Shown here: one piece after another, positions 12,301 to 21,394 of the stretch
Position numbering within the stretch: the stretch's first letter is position 1
Layout of the letters: the number at the start of each line of letters is the position of its first letter
Assembly (NCBI RefSeq): GCF_030247195.1
Contig: NC_080671.1
Location: 412,496,044 to 412,560,043, forward strand
Length of the DNA: 64,000 nt
Reading direction: 5' to 3'
Origin: Topomyia yanbarensis
Taxonomy: Eukaryota > Arthropoda > Insecta > Diptera > Culicidae
Program-made: the position numbers and the translations under genes
Notes under the pieces: model-generated
What the model saw: only the letters and a program-made list of their open reading frames with translations
Database searches by the model: none
Told to the model about the DNA's origin: nothing

Positions 12301-12466
12301 TATACGGTCGGTTATCGTTGGGATAAGGGTATGAAATGGAGAATGTTGATGGAGTAGTTTCATAAACATTTTCTGGAGCAATTTGGAAATTAGACAAAAA
12401 TGTGGATTGGAATTTATACGCAATTACTGGCTTTGCGGACGGCGATTTTCGCTCGCAGCCATGCCG
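9302..12466 (-). CDS. pol: pol polyprotein: protease, reverse transcriptase, RNase H, integrase
   Basis: This frame is one step back (-1) from gag and is open from the slippery site to the TAA at 9302-9304. There is no suitable ATG at its start (12397 is TTG), so it should be made as a Gag-Pol fusion. Numbering from the TTG codon: protease active site DSG at 47-49; reverse transcriptase with the YLDD catalytic box at 354-357 and SPATLARLMD before it; RNase H acidic residues near D504, E543 and D570; integrase zinc finger H690, H695, C725, C728; integrase catalytic D758, D818, E853, which gives the DD35E spacing. All key residues are present and there is no internal stop, so the polyprotein looks functional. 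The product reverse-transcribes and integrates the element inside virus-like particles. The antisense open frames in this interval are shadows. Confidence 0.93.
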   Translation of the reverse strand, partial: RHGCERKSPSAKPVIAYKFQSTFLSNFQIAPENVYETTPSTFSISYPYPNDNRPYTTVSLYGNKVRALLDSGSNLTIINKSVYTQLKSPKVSPLQNAILLRTASGEQLDILGQLYLPFCFNGMMKVIPTLVVPNLAINCICGMDFWKKFNIQPQIHECLSVEADDESTISNHTPPSTVFNAEEEICIAEIKTLFLSAKQGEPLTLTPLAVHRIEIQDEWKRKPPIRQFPYVMSPRTQGLVAGELQRLLKAGIIERSNSEWSLNCVPVIKPNKVRLCLDARKINERTIRDAYPLPHPCRILGQLPKARYLSTIDLSEAFLQIPLDPHSRKFTAFSVQGKGLFQYTRMPFGLVNSPATLARLMDQVLGHGILEPNVFVYLDDIVVVTETFEQHVRLLREIAKRLRQANLSINIEKSQFGVSEIPFLGYLLGTKGLRTNPDKIRPIVEYARPDTVTKLRRFLGMANYYRRFIPGFSGITSALTDLLKTKTKKIIWNDHAEKAFCDVKELLISTPILGSPNFNLPFSIQTDASDVAVAGILTQKHEEGEKVISYFSHKLTTPQKNYHAAEKEALAALLAIDAFRGYIEGYHFTLVTDSSALTHILNTKWKVGSRCSRWSLVLQQYDMTVAHRKGKDHIVPDALSRSTAAIQPSPAASWRNSLIAKIQLKPDDYIDFKVDNGQLYKFVTSKGEPYDSRFEWKLIPELDEVTQIIRENHDDVFHPGFEKTRSRIQKRYYWPQMATNIRSYIQNCQTCKEVKPASVPVAPEMGKFREASRPWQIISLDFVGPLPRSRKGNQHMLVITDYFSKWVMIHPLRKLESSAMCAILRDHWFFRNSVPEIVISDNGSPFISKEFKNLVDRFGITHWLNSKYHSQANPVERVNRTINAAIRTYVQDDQRLWDTKLPEIELILNTSIHSATGFTPYFVTHGHELSERGADHRLFRHGKNCSEEERESKRKQMFTKIYDLVIKNLAKAHETARRHYNLRHKRFSKSFCQGQLVFRRNTKLSSAIEHYNAKYGRQYLPCKISAKVGSNSYRLEDLSGKDLGVWPAIHLKPG

Positions 12467-14382
12467 TTTTTTATGCAGAAAGGACAGTTATTAGAAGGGT
12501 ATCCGCGAAAACCACAGTTTTCACACAACACACCTCTCGGTAGTCTGCAGGTTTGGATCTTGTGACCCCATTTACCACAATTGAAACAATTGTTGGAGGG
12601 TGGTGGACAATGGCCATCTATTAGGGCCTCGAGGGTAAGTAAAGACCTGTTAGAATTCCTAGCGGCATTGGCATTGAGAGATTGAGTGTGAGATTCATTG
12701 CGTTGGGACGCGTGGTTTAATGACTGATTGGTAATAGGTTTGGGTGCGTTACGCGAACTCGATTGCTGTTGTGAAGGCTGAGATTGCTGCCTGTCTTTTC
12801 TCGTTTGTTTGGTGGAGTTGGAATTTTCTAGCGAGGCTAGTGATTTTTCGTTTCCAAAAACTTTATTATAGGCTGAAAAATTTAACGCGTCCACCTTTTG
12901 GCCTGCCGCTACTAAGGTTGCCAAGTCTGCGATGGGAATAAAATTTATTTGTTTTTTGTAATCAATTCTAATATTCTGCAATAGAATTTGAACTTTCTCG
13001 TAGTCAAGCAATTGTGTGCTCATTGTACGGAATAATCTTTCCATTTCGTGGTAAAATTCAAGGAAAGTTTCATTTCTTTGTTGTCTACGTTGGTAGACTT
13101 TCATTTTAATAAGTGCGTCTAAGTCTGGATGCATAAATGATCGTCGTAATTCTAGCACCAAATGTTGCCAGTTTAAAAGGCGACCGGTACTACGCATAGT
13201 CATGTACCATTTGAGTGCTGGACCTGAGAATAAGTGCACCGCCGACTCAAATAACTCGGTTTCGGAAACGTGTTCCGCCACAGATAATGCTTGTATAATT
13301 TCTAAGAATTCGTTAAGTTTAAGTCCCTGATCATCGCCATCATATTTAGAAATGGGCCATTTTGACACCGGTAACCTTTGCTGAGAGTGATTACTCGGAG
13401 GAGTGGGAATAAACTTTGTCGTAGAATGATTGTAAGGTTGCCTATGGTTATTAATTACTTCTTGCCAATTATTGCTACCGTGATTACATGCCCGAGGATC
13501 GGTTGGAACTGGGTTGTGATTGCTTGACTGTTGCCAGTATTGGTACGGGTTCGCATAAACGAAAAATGGGTTATTGTTATCGAGGGTTGGATGAAAAGTG
13601 GCATTTCTAGCTGTGTTGGATGATGTACCGGCTTGGTCAAGACACGCGTTATTATTTGCTTTTGATTTCAAAATGGAGGGTTGCTTTTTTGAGGGCCCTG
13701 GTGGGGCTGTATTACGCGGGCACTGCATACTTGCCAATTCGTTTTCTAATTGCTCGATTCGACCTTGGAGAGAATTTATCATTTCAATATCTACCGATTT
13801 ACGTTTCTTTTTTCGATCTTGCGATTCATCAGGTGACGAAGAATTTTCGGACTCATCGCCAGCTGGTGTATCATCATCGAGTAAATCTCCATGATCACTG
13901 TCTGCGTTCCCGTCGCGTTCCAGTTCAGGGTGAAATTCTGATTTAATTGTATTTACGATTTGAAAAAATAATGTTTTAAGTGTATTTTCTAGTTCCGAAG
14001 TCTTATTTGTTTGTTTAAGGAGCTGATAACTACGGTGAGCGTAGTGTGACAATCGTGTTTTACACCGGCTCATTATGGTACTATCGTTTCGTTTTAGCCT
14101 ACCACAAATTTCAGCACATTTTTGCTGACATAAAAGAATTTCTTCTTCAATGTCAACTGACAGTTGAGCATCGTATAACCTATTTTCTTCTTTTTCAATT
14201 TTTAGGTGGTCCCGTAAGCTACGTTTTCTTCGGGAAAACGTGGGATCCTCGCGAATTACGATGGATCTAACTGTAGTTTCAAAAACTATTTCATCTTGTT
14301 CTAAGTGATCTATCCTCATTTCGTAGTACCACGTTTTCATCCATTCCACTGCTTGATCAAAATTTAGATTAACCTCTGCCAT
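12424..14382 (-). CDS. gag: gag structural polyprotein with zinc knuckles
   Basis: The open frame reaches back to 14463, but that codon is TTG. The first ATG is at 14382 and gives 652 residues starting MAEVNLNFDQ. The N-terminal third is acidic and probably coiled. The middle carries the capsid-type signature of retrotransposon Gag (FESAVHLFSGPALKWYMTM) followed by QRNETFLEFYHEMERLF. The C-terminus has a CX2CX4HX4C zinc knuckle (CFNCGKWGHKIQTC) and a second, imperfect knuckle in which the histidine position is tyrosine (CENCGFRGYPSNNC). A serine/glutamine-rich linker precedes the knuckles. The stop at 12424-12426 lies 40 nt beyond the frameshift site. The protein packages element RNA and forms particles in the cytoplasm. 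Confidence 0.9.
   Translation of the reverse strand: MAEVNLNFDQAVEWMKTWYYEMRIDHLEQDEIVFETTVRSIVIREDPTFSRRKRSLRDHLKIEKEENRLYDAQLSVDIEEEILLCQQKCAEICGRLKRNDSTIMSRCKTRLSHYAHRSYQLLKQTNKTSELENTLKTLFFQIVNTIKSEFHPELERDGNADSDHGDLLDDDTPAGDESENSSSPDESQDRKKKRKSVDIEMINSLQGRIEQLENELASMQCPRNTAPPGPSKKQPSILKSKANNNACLDQAGTSSNTARNATFHPTLDNNNPFFVYANPYQYWQQSSNHNPVPTDPRACNHGSNNWQEVINNHRQPYNHSTTKFIPTPPSNHSQQRLPVSKWPISKYDGDDQGLKLNEFLEIIQALSVAEHVSETELFESAVHLFSGPALKWYMTMRSTGRLLNWQHLVLELRRSFMHPDLDALIKMKVYQRRQQRNETFLEFYHEMERLFRTMSTQLLDYEKVQILLQNIRIDYKKQINFIPIADLATLVAAGQKVDALNFSAYNKVFGNEKSLASLENSNSTKQTRKDRQQSQPSQQQSSSRNAPKPITNQSLNHASQRNESHTQSLNANAARNSNRSLLTLEALIDGHCPPPSNNCFNCGKWGHKIQTCRLPRGVLCENCGFRGYPSNNCPFCIKNGMAASENRRPQSQ
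12429..12472 (-). promoter_or_regulatory. -1 programmed ribosomal frameshift signal between gag and pol
   Basis: In the gag frame the minus strand reads A-AAA-AAC at 12472-12466, a canonical X-XXY-YYZ slippery heptamer. Five bases later (12460-12429) a stem can form: GGCTGCG at 12460-12454 faces CGC and GCC at 12438-12429, and the inner part GCGA / TCGC closes an AAA loop. Slippage by one base back moves ribosomes exactly into the pol frame, and the gag stop lies inside the window that would be bypassed. Heptamer, spacer, structure and frame all agree. Confidence 0.85.
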
Positions 14383-14767
14383 TTTCAAAACGAAAAAAAG
14401 AACAATTGGTTTCGAAACAAAGCGTTCAAATGAGAACAAAAGAACTAGGTAACGATCACTCAATCCCCGGAAATTAATCTCACCCGTCAGTCTAAATGAA
14501 AAAGGCTGAATTCTGGTAAATGGTCAAACAATAGAGACGGTAAAATTTATCACTAAAGTAATTATCATCACCCGGAAAGATTTTTTTGCACTTTATATAA
14601 ATCACTTGAATCACAAATATAATCATATAAATATAACCTGCAAATGGTAAAAATATTTCAAACAATTTTATATTGGTTGCAATTCCTCCCGGAGCCTGGT
14701 AAAAAAGGGTTGCAATTTTGTTTAAAATTGAAAACCTTTTTATAATTATTTAGCGTTGGGCGCCATT
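14383..14767 (-). other. 5' leader of the retrotransposon
   Basis: About 385 nt between the 5' LTR and gag. It holds the primer site at its upstream end and, at about 14683-14712, a segment whose minus strand (GGCTCCGGGAGGAATTGC) resembles the polypurine-tract/LTR junction at 7741-7770. No upstream open frame of note. Confidence 0.6.
14754..14765 (-). other. Primer binding site, lysine-tRNA type
   Basis: The minus strand reads TGGCGCCCAACG two bases after the 5' LTR. This matches the first 12 bases of the primer site that, as far as I recall, pairs with the 3' end of tRNA-Lys(CTT). The match then breaks (CTAAAT), so pairing would be 12 bp. Confidence 0.75.
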
Positions 14768-15805
14768 TGTTACAATTTAACAATTCAATATCGGTTTTTT
14801 TGCACTACTTTTTTACACGTGCTCGGCTAGGGTCTATCCGGGAGAAAATTGCGAAAACACTTCCCATATAAATATCGACAGCGGAAATCAAAAGTACTAG
14901 AGAGCGGAAAGGGCTCATATAATATTTAAATATAATAAGAAAAATATTTAGATCACTACATTTTATTAATCTTAAGAAATAATTATAATAAAAACAACAC
15001 CATAAGAAAAATATTTAGTTCATCATATCATTTAATTTTACATGTGCTATCAAGGGTTAATAATGTTGGGAAGGAAAACAAAGGAAACAATATTGTGCAC
15101 CTGATTCGCTCATTCCTCTTGAGCATGTTGTATCTACAGCCATTGGGTCAACTACGCTGCGCCGACTGGTGTGGTGTCTCCGCTAATTGACGGAACGGGC
15201 CGGTCGTGACAGACCGAACGTATGTTGCACTGAATCAGCCGTCGGTAATGTAAAATGCACAGGCCTTTCAACAGTACGGGCCTCGATAACTTTTCGATCC
15301 GATATCGCCGGTCAGGATTCTTCCACTTAGGCGAAACAACTGGCACTAACAGTTTTACCGCACACAGCGCGTACTGTCACCAACACTATCATTTGTTACC
15401 AAAAAAGAGACCGAATGCTTGTCGGCTCCTGCTTATATATCCCACGAAGTCCTGGGTGGTGGATATTTCCGCTCTTCACGGTACATAGCAAGCGAGATGA
15501 CTCTTGCTATCAGAGCGAGATAACAGTCTTTCGCAGGGCGCAATTGTATCGGTGGGATAATTGGGACACGCAAAGGATCGAGGGGCATTCGGTATTTTTA
15601 TAGCAAATTCAAATTTTAAATAAATATTTTCAATAGGGTGATACTAATAATTATTAATTAAAAAAAATAAAAATAATTCAAAATATTATAAAAAGGTAAA
15701 CAAATCAAAACGTATCTAGGGTATATGTACATATTATATATTTAAGTTATTTATTATTTACACCGTCGGTCGAGATTTATAATGTAACCGATCATGGAGG
15801 TTACA
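14768..15805 (-). repeat. 5' LTR of the Ty3/gypsy element
   Basis: 1038 bp, identical by eye to the copy at 6708-7745. The minus strand starts TGTAACC and ends TTGTAACA. It should carry promoter, transcription start and R region. A possible AATAAAA lies on the minus strand near 14963. Confidence 0.95.
15431..15440 (-). promoter_or_regulatory. Likely TATA box of the LTR promoter
   Basis: The minus strand reads ATATATAAGC about 365 nt into the LTR, followed roughly 25-30 nt later by CATTCGGTC, which could serve as initiator. The same sequence is present in the other LTR near 7371-7380. Placement fits the U3 end. The start site itself is inferred. Confidence 0.45.
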
Positions 15806-15809
15806 CGTT

Positions 15810-16586
15810 TTGCTACAATTGGTACATTCCATGTCGTATGACGTCATATTGTGATCGGGCGGTTAGTCATTTGAACATTTCCAACCGTATCCAACACGCG
15901 CCACCAGCTGTATTGCCAAATTAGTCAGAGTGAAGTGTTTTCACCTGCATATTTACTCTAGTGAGGTAGTAAACATTTTGGGTTTGCATGAATATTTCTT
16001 CGAGATGATTCTATCATTACAGGTGGTCCAAAATGGAATATCTCAGGAAGCGCTATCTATAATTACATCACCATATTATTGTCCTCTTTTAGTCGATGAA
16101 ATTGTTTTGTAAATAAAATGACACCCAGTCCCAGCTAGTGGGTTGTCGGTCGATCTCGCGATGTCGATATTGATATAATCTCACAACACAGATTAGCTCT
16201 TGAATTAAGGCCGACGCTCTCTAGCTTATATGGGTAGGTGTTAAGACAGACCTGACTAAGTCGCAAAATCTTAAAGAATGAGATAATGATATTGATAGCA
16301 CTGAACAAAGAATTCCTTCAGCTGCGTTCAATTTTTGTCAGATTTGCACTATGTTACAATTAGATTTGAGGCAAACATTCATTTCAAATTATGACGTAAA
16401 CGATGCTGCGATTCAAACTTTAAACTCGTTTTCTCGAAATCAATACAGTGTCACTTAGTCCTATGTAACTGTACACCAACCATATGTAAATATAAATTTA
16501 AAATCTTAAAACGGAAATCATTTTGACTGAAATTGTTTAATAATTGATTTTTAAATCGCTCTACCAATGAAATGATTTCACGTGAT
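15810..16586. other. Non-coding stretch between two transposons
   Basis: No gene seen. This is the original target DNA between the LTR retrotransposon and the hAT element. Confidence 0.5.
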
Positions 16587-16958
16587 TATACAAGCAGGCA
16601 TGGGAAAAATCATTTCACGAAACGATCAATTTGAAATCATCCATCAACATGCTCCTACTGTGAAATGCAATCTCGGCAACCCTTCTTGTGTAGAGTAACG
16701 CGTTCATGCGAAAGCGAGAAACAAAACACAAAACGGAAAAAAGTGACAGCGCACGGCAATGTTAGTGTTCACCAAATGATTAATTCTCCGTCGCATATAT
16801 AGTGTTGTGAATGAAAGCAGAGAGGATCGCAAATGAATGCATTCTTTCATTCACAAAGATTCGTTTCAAAATATTCATTTGGTTGGTGATCTCTAATTGT
16901 CAAGTAAGTAGTTTACAATGTGCTTCGATATAACCGGCGAAAAAAAATATTTTTTAGA

Positions 16959-19421
16959 ATGAAACGACGCTGTACTCAAAAAAAGATGCTGTTGCAAGTT
17001 ATCCAGGAGGTGGACGGAAAATTCCTCTGTAAAGCAGATGAGAAGTGCGGGTATACGCAAGCACCGCATTTTTAAAATGCACCCTGCTGTCTACGCAGCA
17101 ATGAATTTACCTGTACCGCCAAACCAGAAAACCGAACCAGCTAAGAAAAAATCGAAAAAAATGTGTGTGGACATGAACGCAGAAACAGTGTTGCTTGGTA
17201 TCTTGCAGCTGGCCACGGTTGATCGCCTGCCATATTCTTTTCCGGACATGGTTGGATTTAGAACATTATTGGAACCTATCTGTAAAGCAGCCGGGATCAC
17301 CACCAATCGCAAAAACATAGCCAGCTTGGTCGAAAACTCGGCGTGTACAGCACGACAGCTAATATCGGCAGAGCTAAAGCAGCAACCGCTGATAGCGATA
17401 GAGGTAGACGGAGCATCCAGAGGTAGCCGTCATTTCATTGGAATTAATGCGTGTATCGTTTTGGAAGGAAAAGTCATTGTTCGTAATTTAGGTAATATTT
17501 TCAAATGTGCCAATAACAGAGAGGTGTTTTTTTACCTGAATGGGCTGAAATCAGTAACGATGTGAGATACCTATTCTTAGAAATATTAATTTTAAAATTG
17601 TCGCAAGGCCTTTAATTAGGTAAGCAAACACCTCCCGAAAAGTCTGTACCCGTAATTAAACATGACTGTTGTGATCGGTTAGTATGTTGAACTTATAGCT
17701 ATTATTTTTTGTATCTTAGAATAAATCCGCTTCATTGTATGTTTATACTTTCATTGATGATTTTAGCGATCAAAGAAACACTGGAAAGGCAAACGAAAGA
17801 GCACTTGAAATCGCTTATTGAAGATGTTCTGAGCGATTTTGGCGTTACTTTGAGTCAAGTGTACTCAGTTACGCACGATAACGGTGCAAACATGGTAGCC
17901 TCCGTCTCCGAAATGAAAAAGTCACTTGAAAGCTCTAACATCGAACTAAGCTCTCTTGTGGATGGATATATAGAGAGTGCCAACGACGAGCAAAACGATG
18001 TTGCAGATATTGATATTGAACACACTGATGAGCAAATCGAGACTGAAGATGTTGAGGAGACCGAAGATGAAAACGACGACTTCATTAATGGCAAAGACGG
18101 AGGCAACGACACTGTGGAAGCTTCGCAGGTAGTAGATCCGTTTGACGTTTCAATGCAGCAAATTCTCGACAGCGTGAGATGTTCTGCACATACCGCCCAA
18201 TTGGCAGTTTTGGATGTGATCAAGCCTTACGAAAAGCGCATCGTAAAAATTCAAAAACTCGTTATAAAGTTGCGACAACGAGAATATTTGAAATTTGTCA
18301 GGCAACATGATGCAAACCTACCTCCTATCAGCAATAAAACCCGATGGAACAGCACTTATCTCATGTTGAAATGTTTGCAAAGGCAAAAAACATTCTTTAA
18401 TATACTCAGAAAGTCTTATCCTGAAATCGGTAATTATAAGATGATTTATAATAAGACATCTATAACTGAATTAATAAATATCAATATAGAGAAATATTGC
18501 TATGTAGCAACTTGATTCAAATATTTTATAATTTACAGACTTCACATCACATTGGAAATTTATCGACAAGTTTTGCGAGGCATTTGAAGCGCCATTTATT
18601 CTTACAATGCAACTCCAGAAGCGACATGTTATTTTGAGCAACTTCTACGCATACTGGCTAATATGTCAGGCTAAACTAATGCGATGTGCAGACAATTGTT
18701 TAGCAAAAAGGCTATTGAAAGCATTTCAACGACGTTTGCAGAAGCTCACTGAATCTTTGCCTTTCAAGGCGTGTGTTTACCTGGATCCTCGGTTCAATTT
18801 TCTAGGATCGAAAAGAATTTCACCGAAAGATAAAGAGCTGGCACAGGTAAATTTGAATCATTCACTTTGAATAATTTTCTTTAAAAATTTCTGCTTTGTT
18901 GTGTTCAGGAATTTCTTGTTATGCTCCATAATCGGGTAAGTGGAAAAAAATTTGGAAACGATGAAAATCCAGGTAGAAGCATAGAGGAGGAAGATGAGCT
19001 GGAGACTCTTTTGGCAGAATTTTTCGACGAGGATTCTGAAGGCAACACATCGTTGGCGAGCCAAAGTAATTCTTCTGTTGCGCAAAAACTTAAAGCACTC
19101 GAGATTAGGGAGAAGGTACCGACAGTTGGATACGCGCGCCCAGGCTCATCGAACAGTCTTGACAATCCGGATAATTTTGATCTATCGTACTGGGAAGGTC
19201 AAAAATATACAAATCCGGACGTATACAAAGTGGCAATGATTGCCTTTTCTGCATCAGCTACGCAGGTTTCTGTCGAACGTAGTTTCTGTGCGCTGAAGCT
19301 GTTATTGAATGATCATAGAATGAATTTAACGGCTAGTGCAGTCGAAAACGCTCTATTGCTTAAACTGAACTCTGACCTTCTTCCTCAGATCGCGAAAATG
19401 GTATGCGAAGAAGATCACTAA
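16959..19421 (+). pseudogene. hAT transposase, BED-finger type, four exons, probably frameshifted
   Basis: Proposed exons are 16959-17491, 17767-18429, 18539-18846 and 18909-19421. The three introns begin GT and end AG (275, 109 and 62 nt) and all junctions keep frame. The N-terminus has a BED-type finger: a Cys pair (CKADEKC) in one frame, then KHRIFKMHP in the next. The two frames differ by one base near 17048-17056, so the finger is apparently broken by a 1-bp indel. The catalytic region follows: AIEVDGASRGSRHF, then VYSVTHDNGANM, an acidic insert, and VRCSAHTAQLAV then NKTRWNSTYLML. The last exon carries the hAT dimerisation region (SYWEGQKYTNPDVYKVAMIAF; SVERSFCALKLL; NALLLKLN). The final three exons are otherwise open. 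Alternatively a small extra intron repairs the finger, which cDNA would show. Confidence 0.85.
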
Positions 19422-19597
19422 AATTTGATCTAACTTTGAAGAGATAATAAATATTTCATAACGGATTTTCTCGTCTTTCGTATTTTCCTCAGCATATCAC
19501 ATATCTACATACAAACGGACATTAAGAGAAAATTCACCATTCCATAAGAAAACTCGACTTATCCTTCGGTGCAGTTTGTCAAGTTCGACTAATATGC

Positions 19598-19598
<1 letters not shown>

Positions 19599-19663
<65 letters not shown>

Positions 19664-19675
19664 TAGTAGTAGTAG
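19599..19675. repeat. (TG)n then (TAG)n microsatellite
   Basis: About 31 TG units (19599-19661) followed by five TAG/GTA units. It lies inside the hAT element, in the 3' non-coding part. Confidence 0.95.
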
Positions 19676-20593
19676 AGTTGCGAGAGCATGTGTAGATCTG
19701 AGAGCGTGTATGTGTAAGTGAGTGGGTGTGCTTGCGATGATTATTCAAGTTCTATGGAGATAAATACGGATATAGAAGCCTTGAGCGAAATAGCCAAACT
19801 GAAGGCAGTCATTGATATTTTTTGTTTATTACACAAGATTTCAATATGTGAGCCAAGTGGTAGTTCAAATATGCGTACGGATGTACGATTTGTTTTAATC
19901 AATCCCCAGGATTATATATTGGAAATTGCTTTTCGACGTATCAAATTTTTGATAAATATGATTGCGTATGCAATAAATAATTTCAAGAGCAGATTTCTGA
20001 ATGTTTCTCTAGATTATTGATTATGTTGTATCAAATATTGTGTATGTTATTCTAGTCTCTTATCCTTCTTTTATCTTTTATCCTTTATTACCGCGGAGTC
20101 GTAACATTGATTGTTCGAAAAATACGAAATTTTTAATTGAACACTTTTCATATATGCCATGTACAAACATGCAATTGCCTAGAAATAATTTCATAAAACG
20201 ATTCCGCGCAAATTTCAAGCGGATTCTAGAGTAATATACTTCCCAATATTGATTAAAGTGTACATTTGCAGTATAAAGTTGACCTAACCCAATTGGAGAA
20301 TACAATCTCACATTCATCTGTGAACTAAAAGTTGATTCACTTGTGAATGTTTACAGTACAATCTTCCGATTCAATTAACACAAACAGAATCACAATCTTC
20401 TTCATTCATCATAGTATGTGTCATTCTTTTACCTGTCTCACTTGTTAGGAAGTTCGTCTGTACCTACGCTCAGTTGCGTTCATTTGGAGAGTTTCGGTCG
20501 GACCGTGAATGAACGACTGGCTGCTGTCAATGCAATGAACAAATTCTCCAAGAGTTATGCGAATGAATGATAATTCCCATCCCTGTATACAAG

Positions 20594-21122
20594 TAATCAT
20601 GCCACGTAACGCTAAACTCTTGCTACTATGCTAGAAACGCCTTCATTGATAGAATGGCTGTTTCTCAGTTCTAAATCGATGATAATGGGTCCTTGTTTGT
20701 GGACTAGCATCGGCATATTCTGAACGCACATGTGAGAAATATTGGCATTGACTATATGCTGCCTTTAGTGGGGAGAGTACCCGAACAGAAAATAATGCAA
20801 TCATAACACATGTCGGCATTTTATCAGAATATTTTTTTGTTAAACCAGTTGTATTGTGAATTGAGGATAGTCAAATGAACAGATAGCGGATCAATAATTT
20901 AACGCAGGGCCCAATACGAACACATTATAACACTTGGGAAGTATGCCTGTTTTTATAACGGGGCGTTGGCACCACAATGCTTAGAACTCTCGAAACGTGC
21001 AGAAAGCTTTAAACAAAGCTATTCCCAGGTTGCATTTGCTGTATTTCTGTGCAATTTTGCTTCTTCTGTTCAACCACGGCAACGCACAGTGATGTTTTTG
21101 CCAAAATCGTGTGGTCAATTAA
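20594..21122. other. Non-coding stretch
   Basis: No gene or named repeat seen. Confidence 0.5.
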
Positions 21123-21125
21123 TTA

Positions 21126-21391
21126 GGGACCATTCATAAATTACGTAACGCAAAAATTGCCCAAAATTGACTCCCCCCTCCCCCATGTAACAAATTGTCA
21201 CAAATTTCTTTATCCCCCCCCCCCCTCTCCCCTATTACGTAACAAATTCCTTGAAAAAAAAATTGTTTCTTCGGCGAAAACATGTTACGTAACGATCTAG
21301 CTTACTCCCCCTCCCCCCTATGTCACAATATGTAACAACTTGTCGAACCACCTCCCCCCCTAAAAGCGTTACGTAATTTATGAATGGTCCC
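21126..21391. mobile_element. PIF/Harbinger-like MITE
   Basis: A 266-bp element with perfect inverted ends of about 26 bp, starting GGGACCATTCATAAATTACG. TTA lies on both sides (21123-21125 and 21392-21394). A 3-bp TWA duplication and GG-starting ends suggest PIF/Harbinger. The interior is C-rich (runs such as CTCCCCCCTCCCCC) and non-coding. Confidence 0.85.
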
Positions 21392-21394
21392 TTA

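Larger units (their letters stand above)
6708..15805 (-). mobile_element. Complete Ty3/gypsy LTR retrotransposon
   Basis: A 9098-bp element read on the minus strand. Two 1038-bp direct repeats start TGTTACA and end GGTTACA. They are bounded by the 4-bp target duplication CGTT at 6704-6707 and 15806-15809. In the direction of transcription the order is 5' LTR, lysine-tRNA-type primer site, leader, gag, -1 frameshift signal, pol (protease, reverse transcriptase, RNase H, integrase), a 1.5 kb 3' non-coding region with tandem repeats, polypurine tract, 3' LTR. The domain order RT-RH-IN and the single long pol frame place it in Ty3/gypsy. No env-like frame follows pol. Both frames are open and the LTRs look identical, so this is a recent and possibly still competent copy. 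Confidence 0.95.
16595..20585 (+). mobile_element. Full-length hAT-superfamily DNA transposon
   Basis: A 3991-bp element with perfect 8-bp target duplications TATACAAG at 16587-16594 and 20586-20593. The left end is CAGGCATGGGAAAAATCATT and the right end, in reverse complement, is CAGGGATGGGAATTATCATT, matching at 17 of 20 positions. An 8-bp duplication, short CAGG-type inverted ends and a hAT transposase inside are all hAT hallmarks. Subterminal regions hold repeated GAATGA/TCATTC motifs (16811-16860 and 20485-20575), as expected for transposase binding. A (TG)n tract lies in the 3' part at 19599-19661. Confidence 0.93.
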
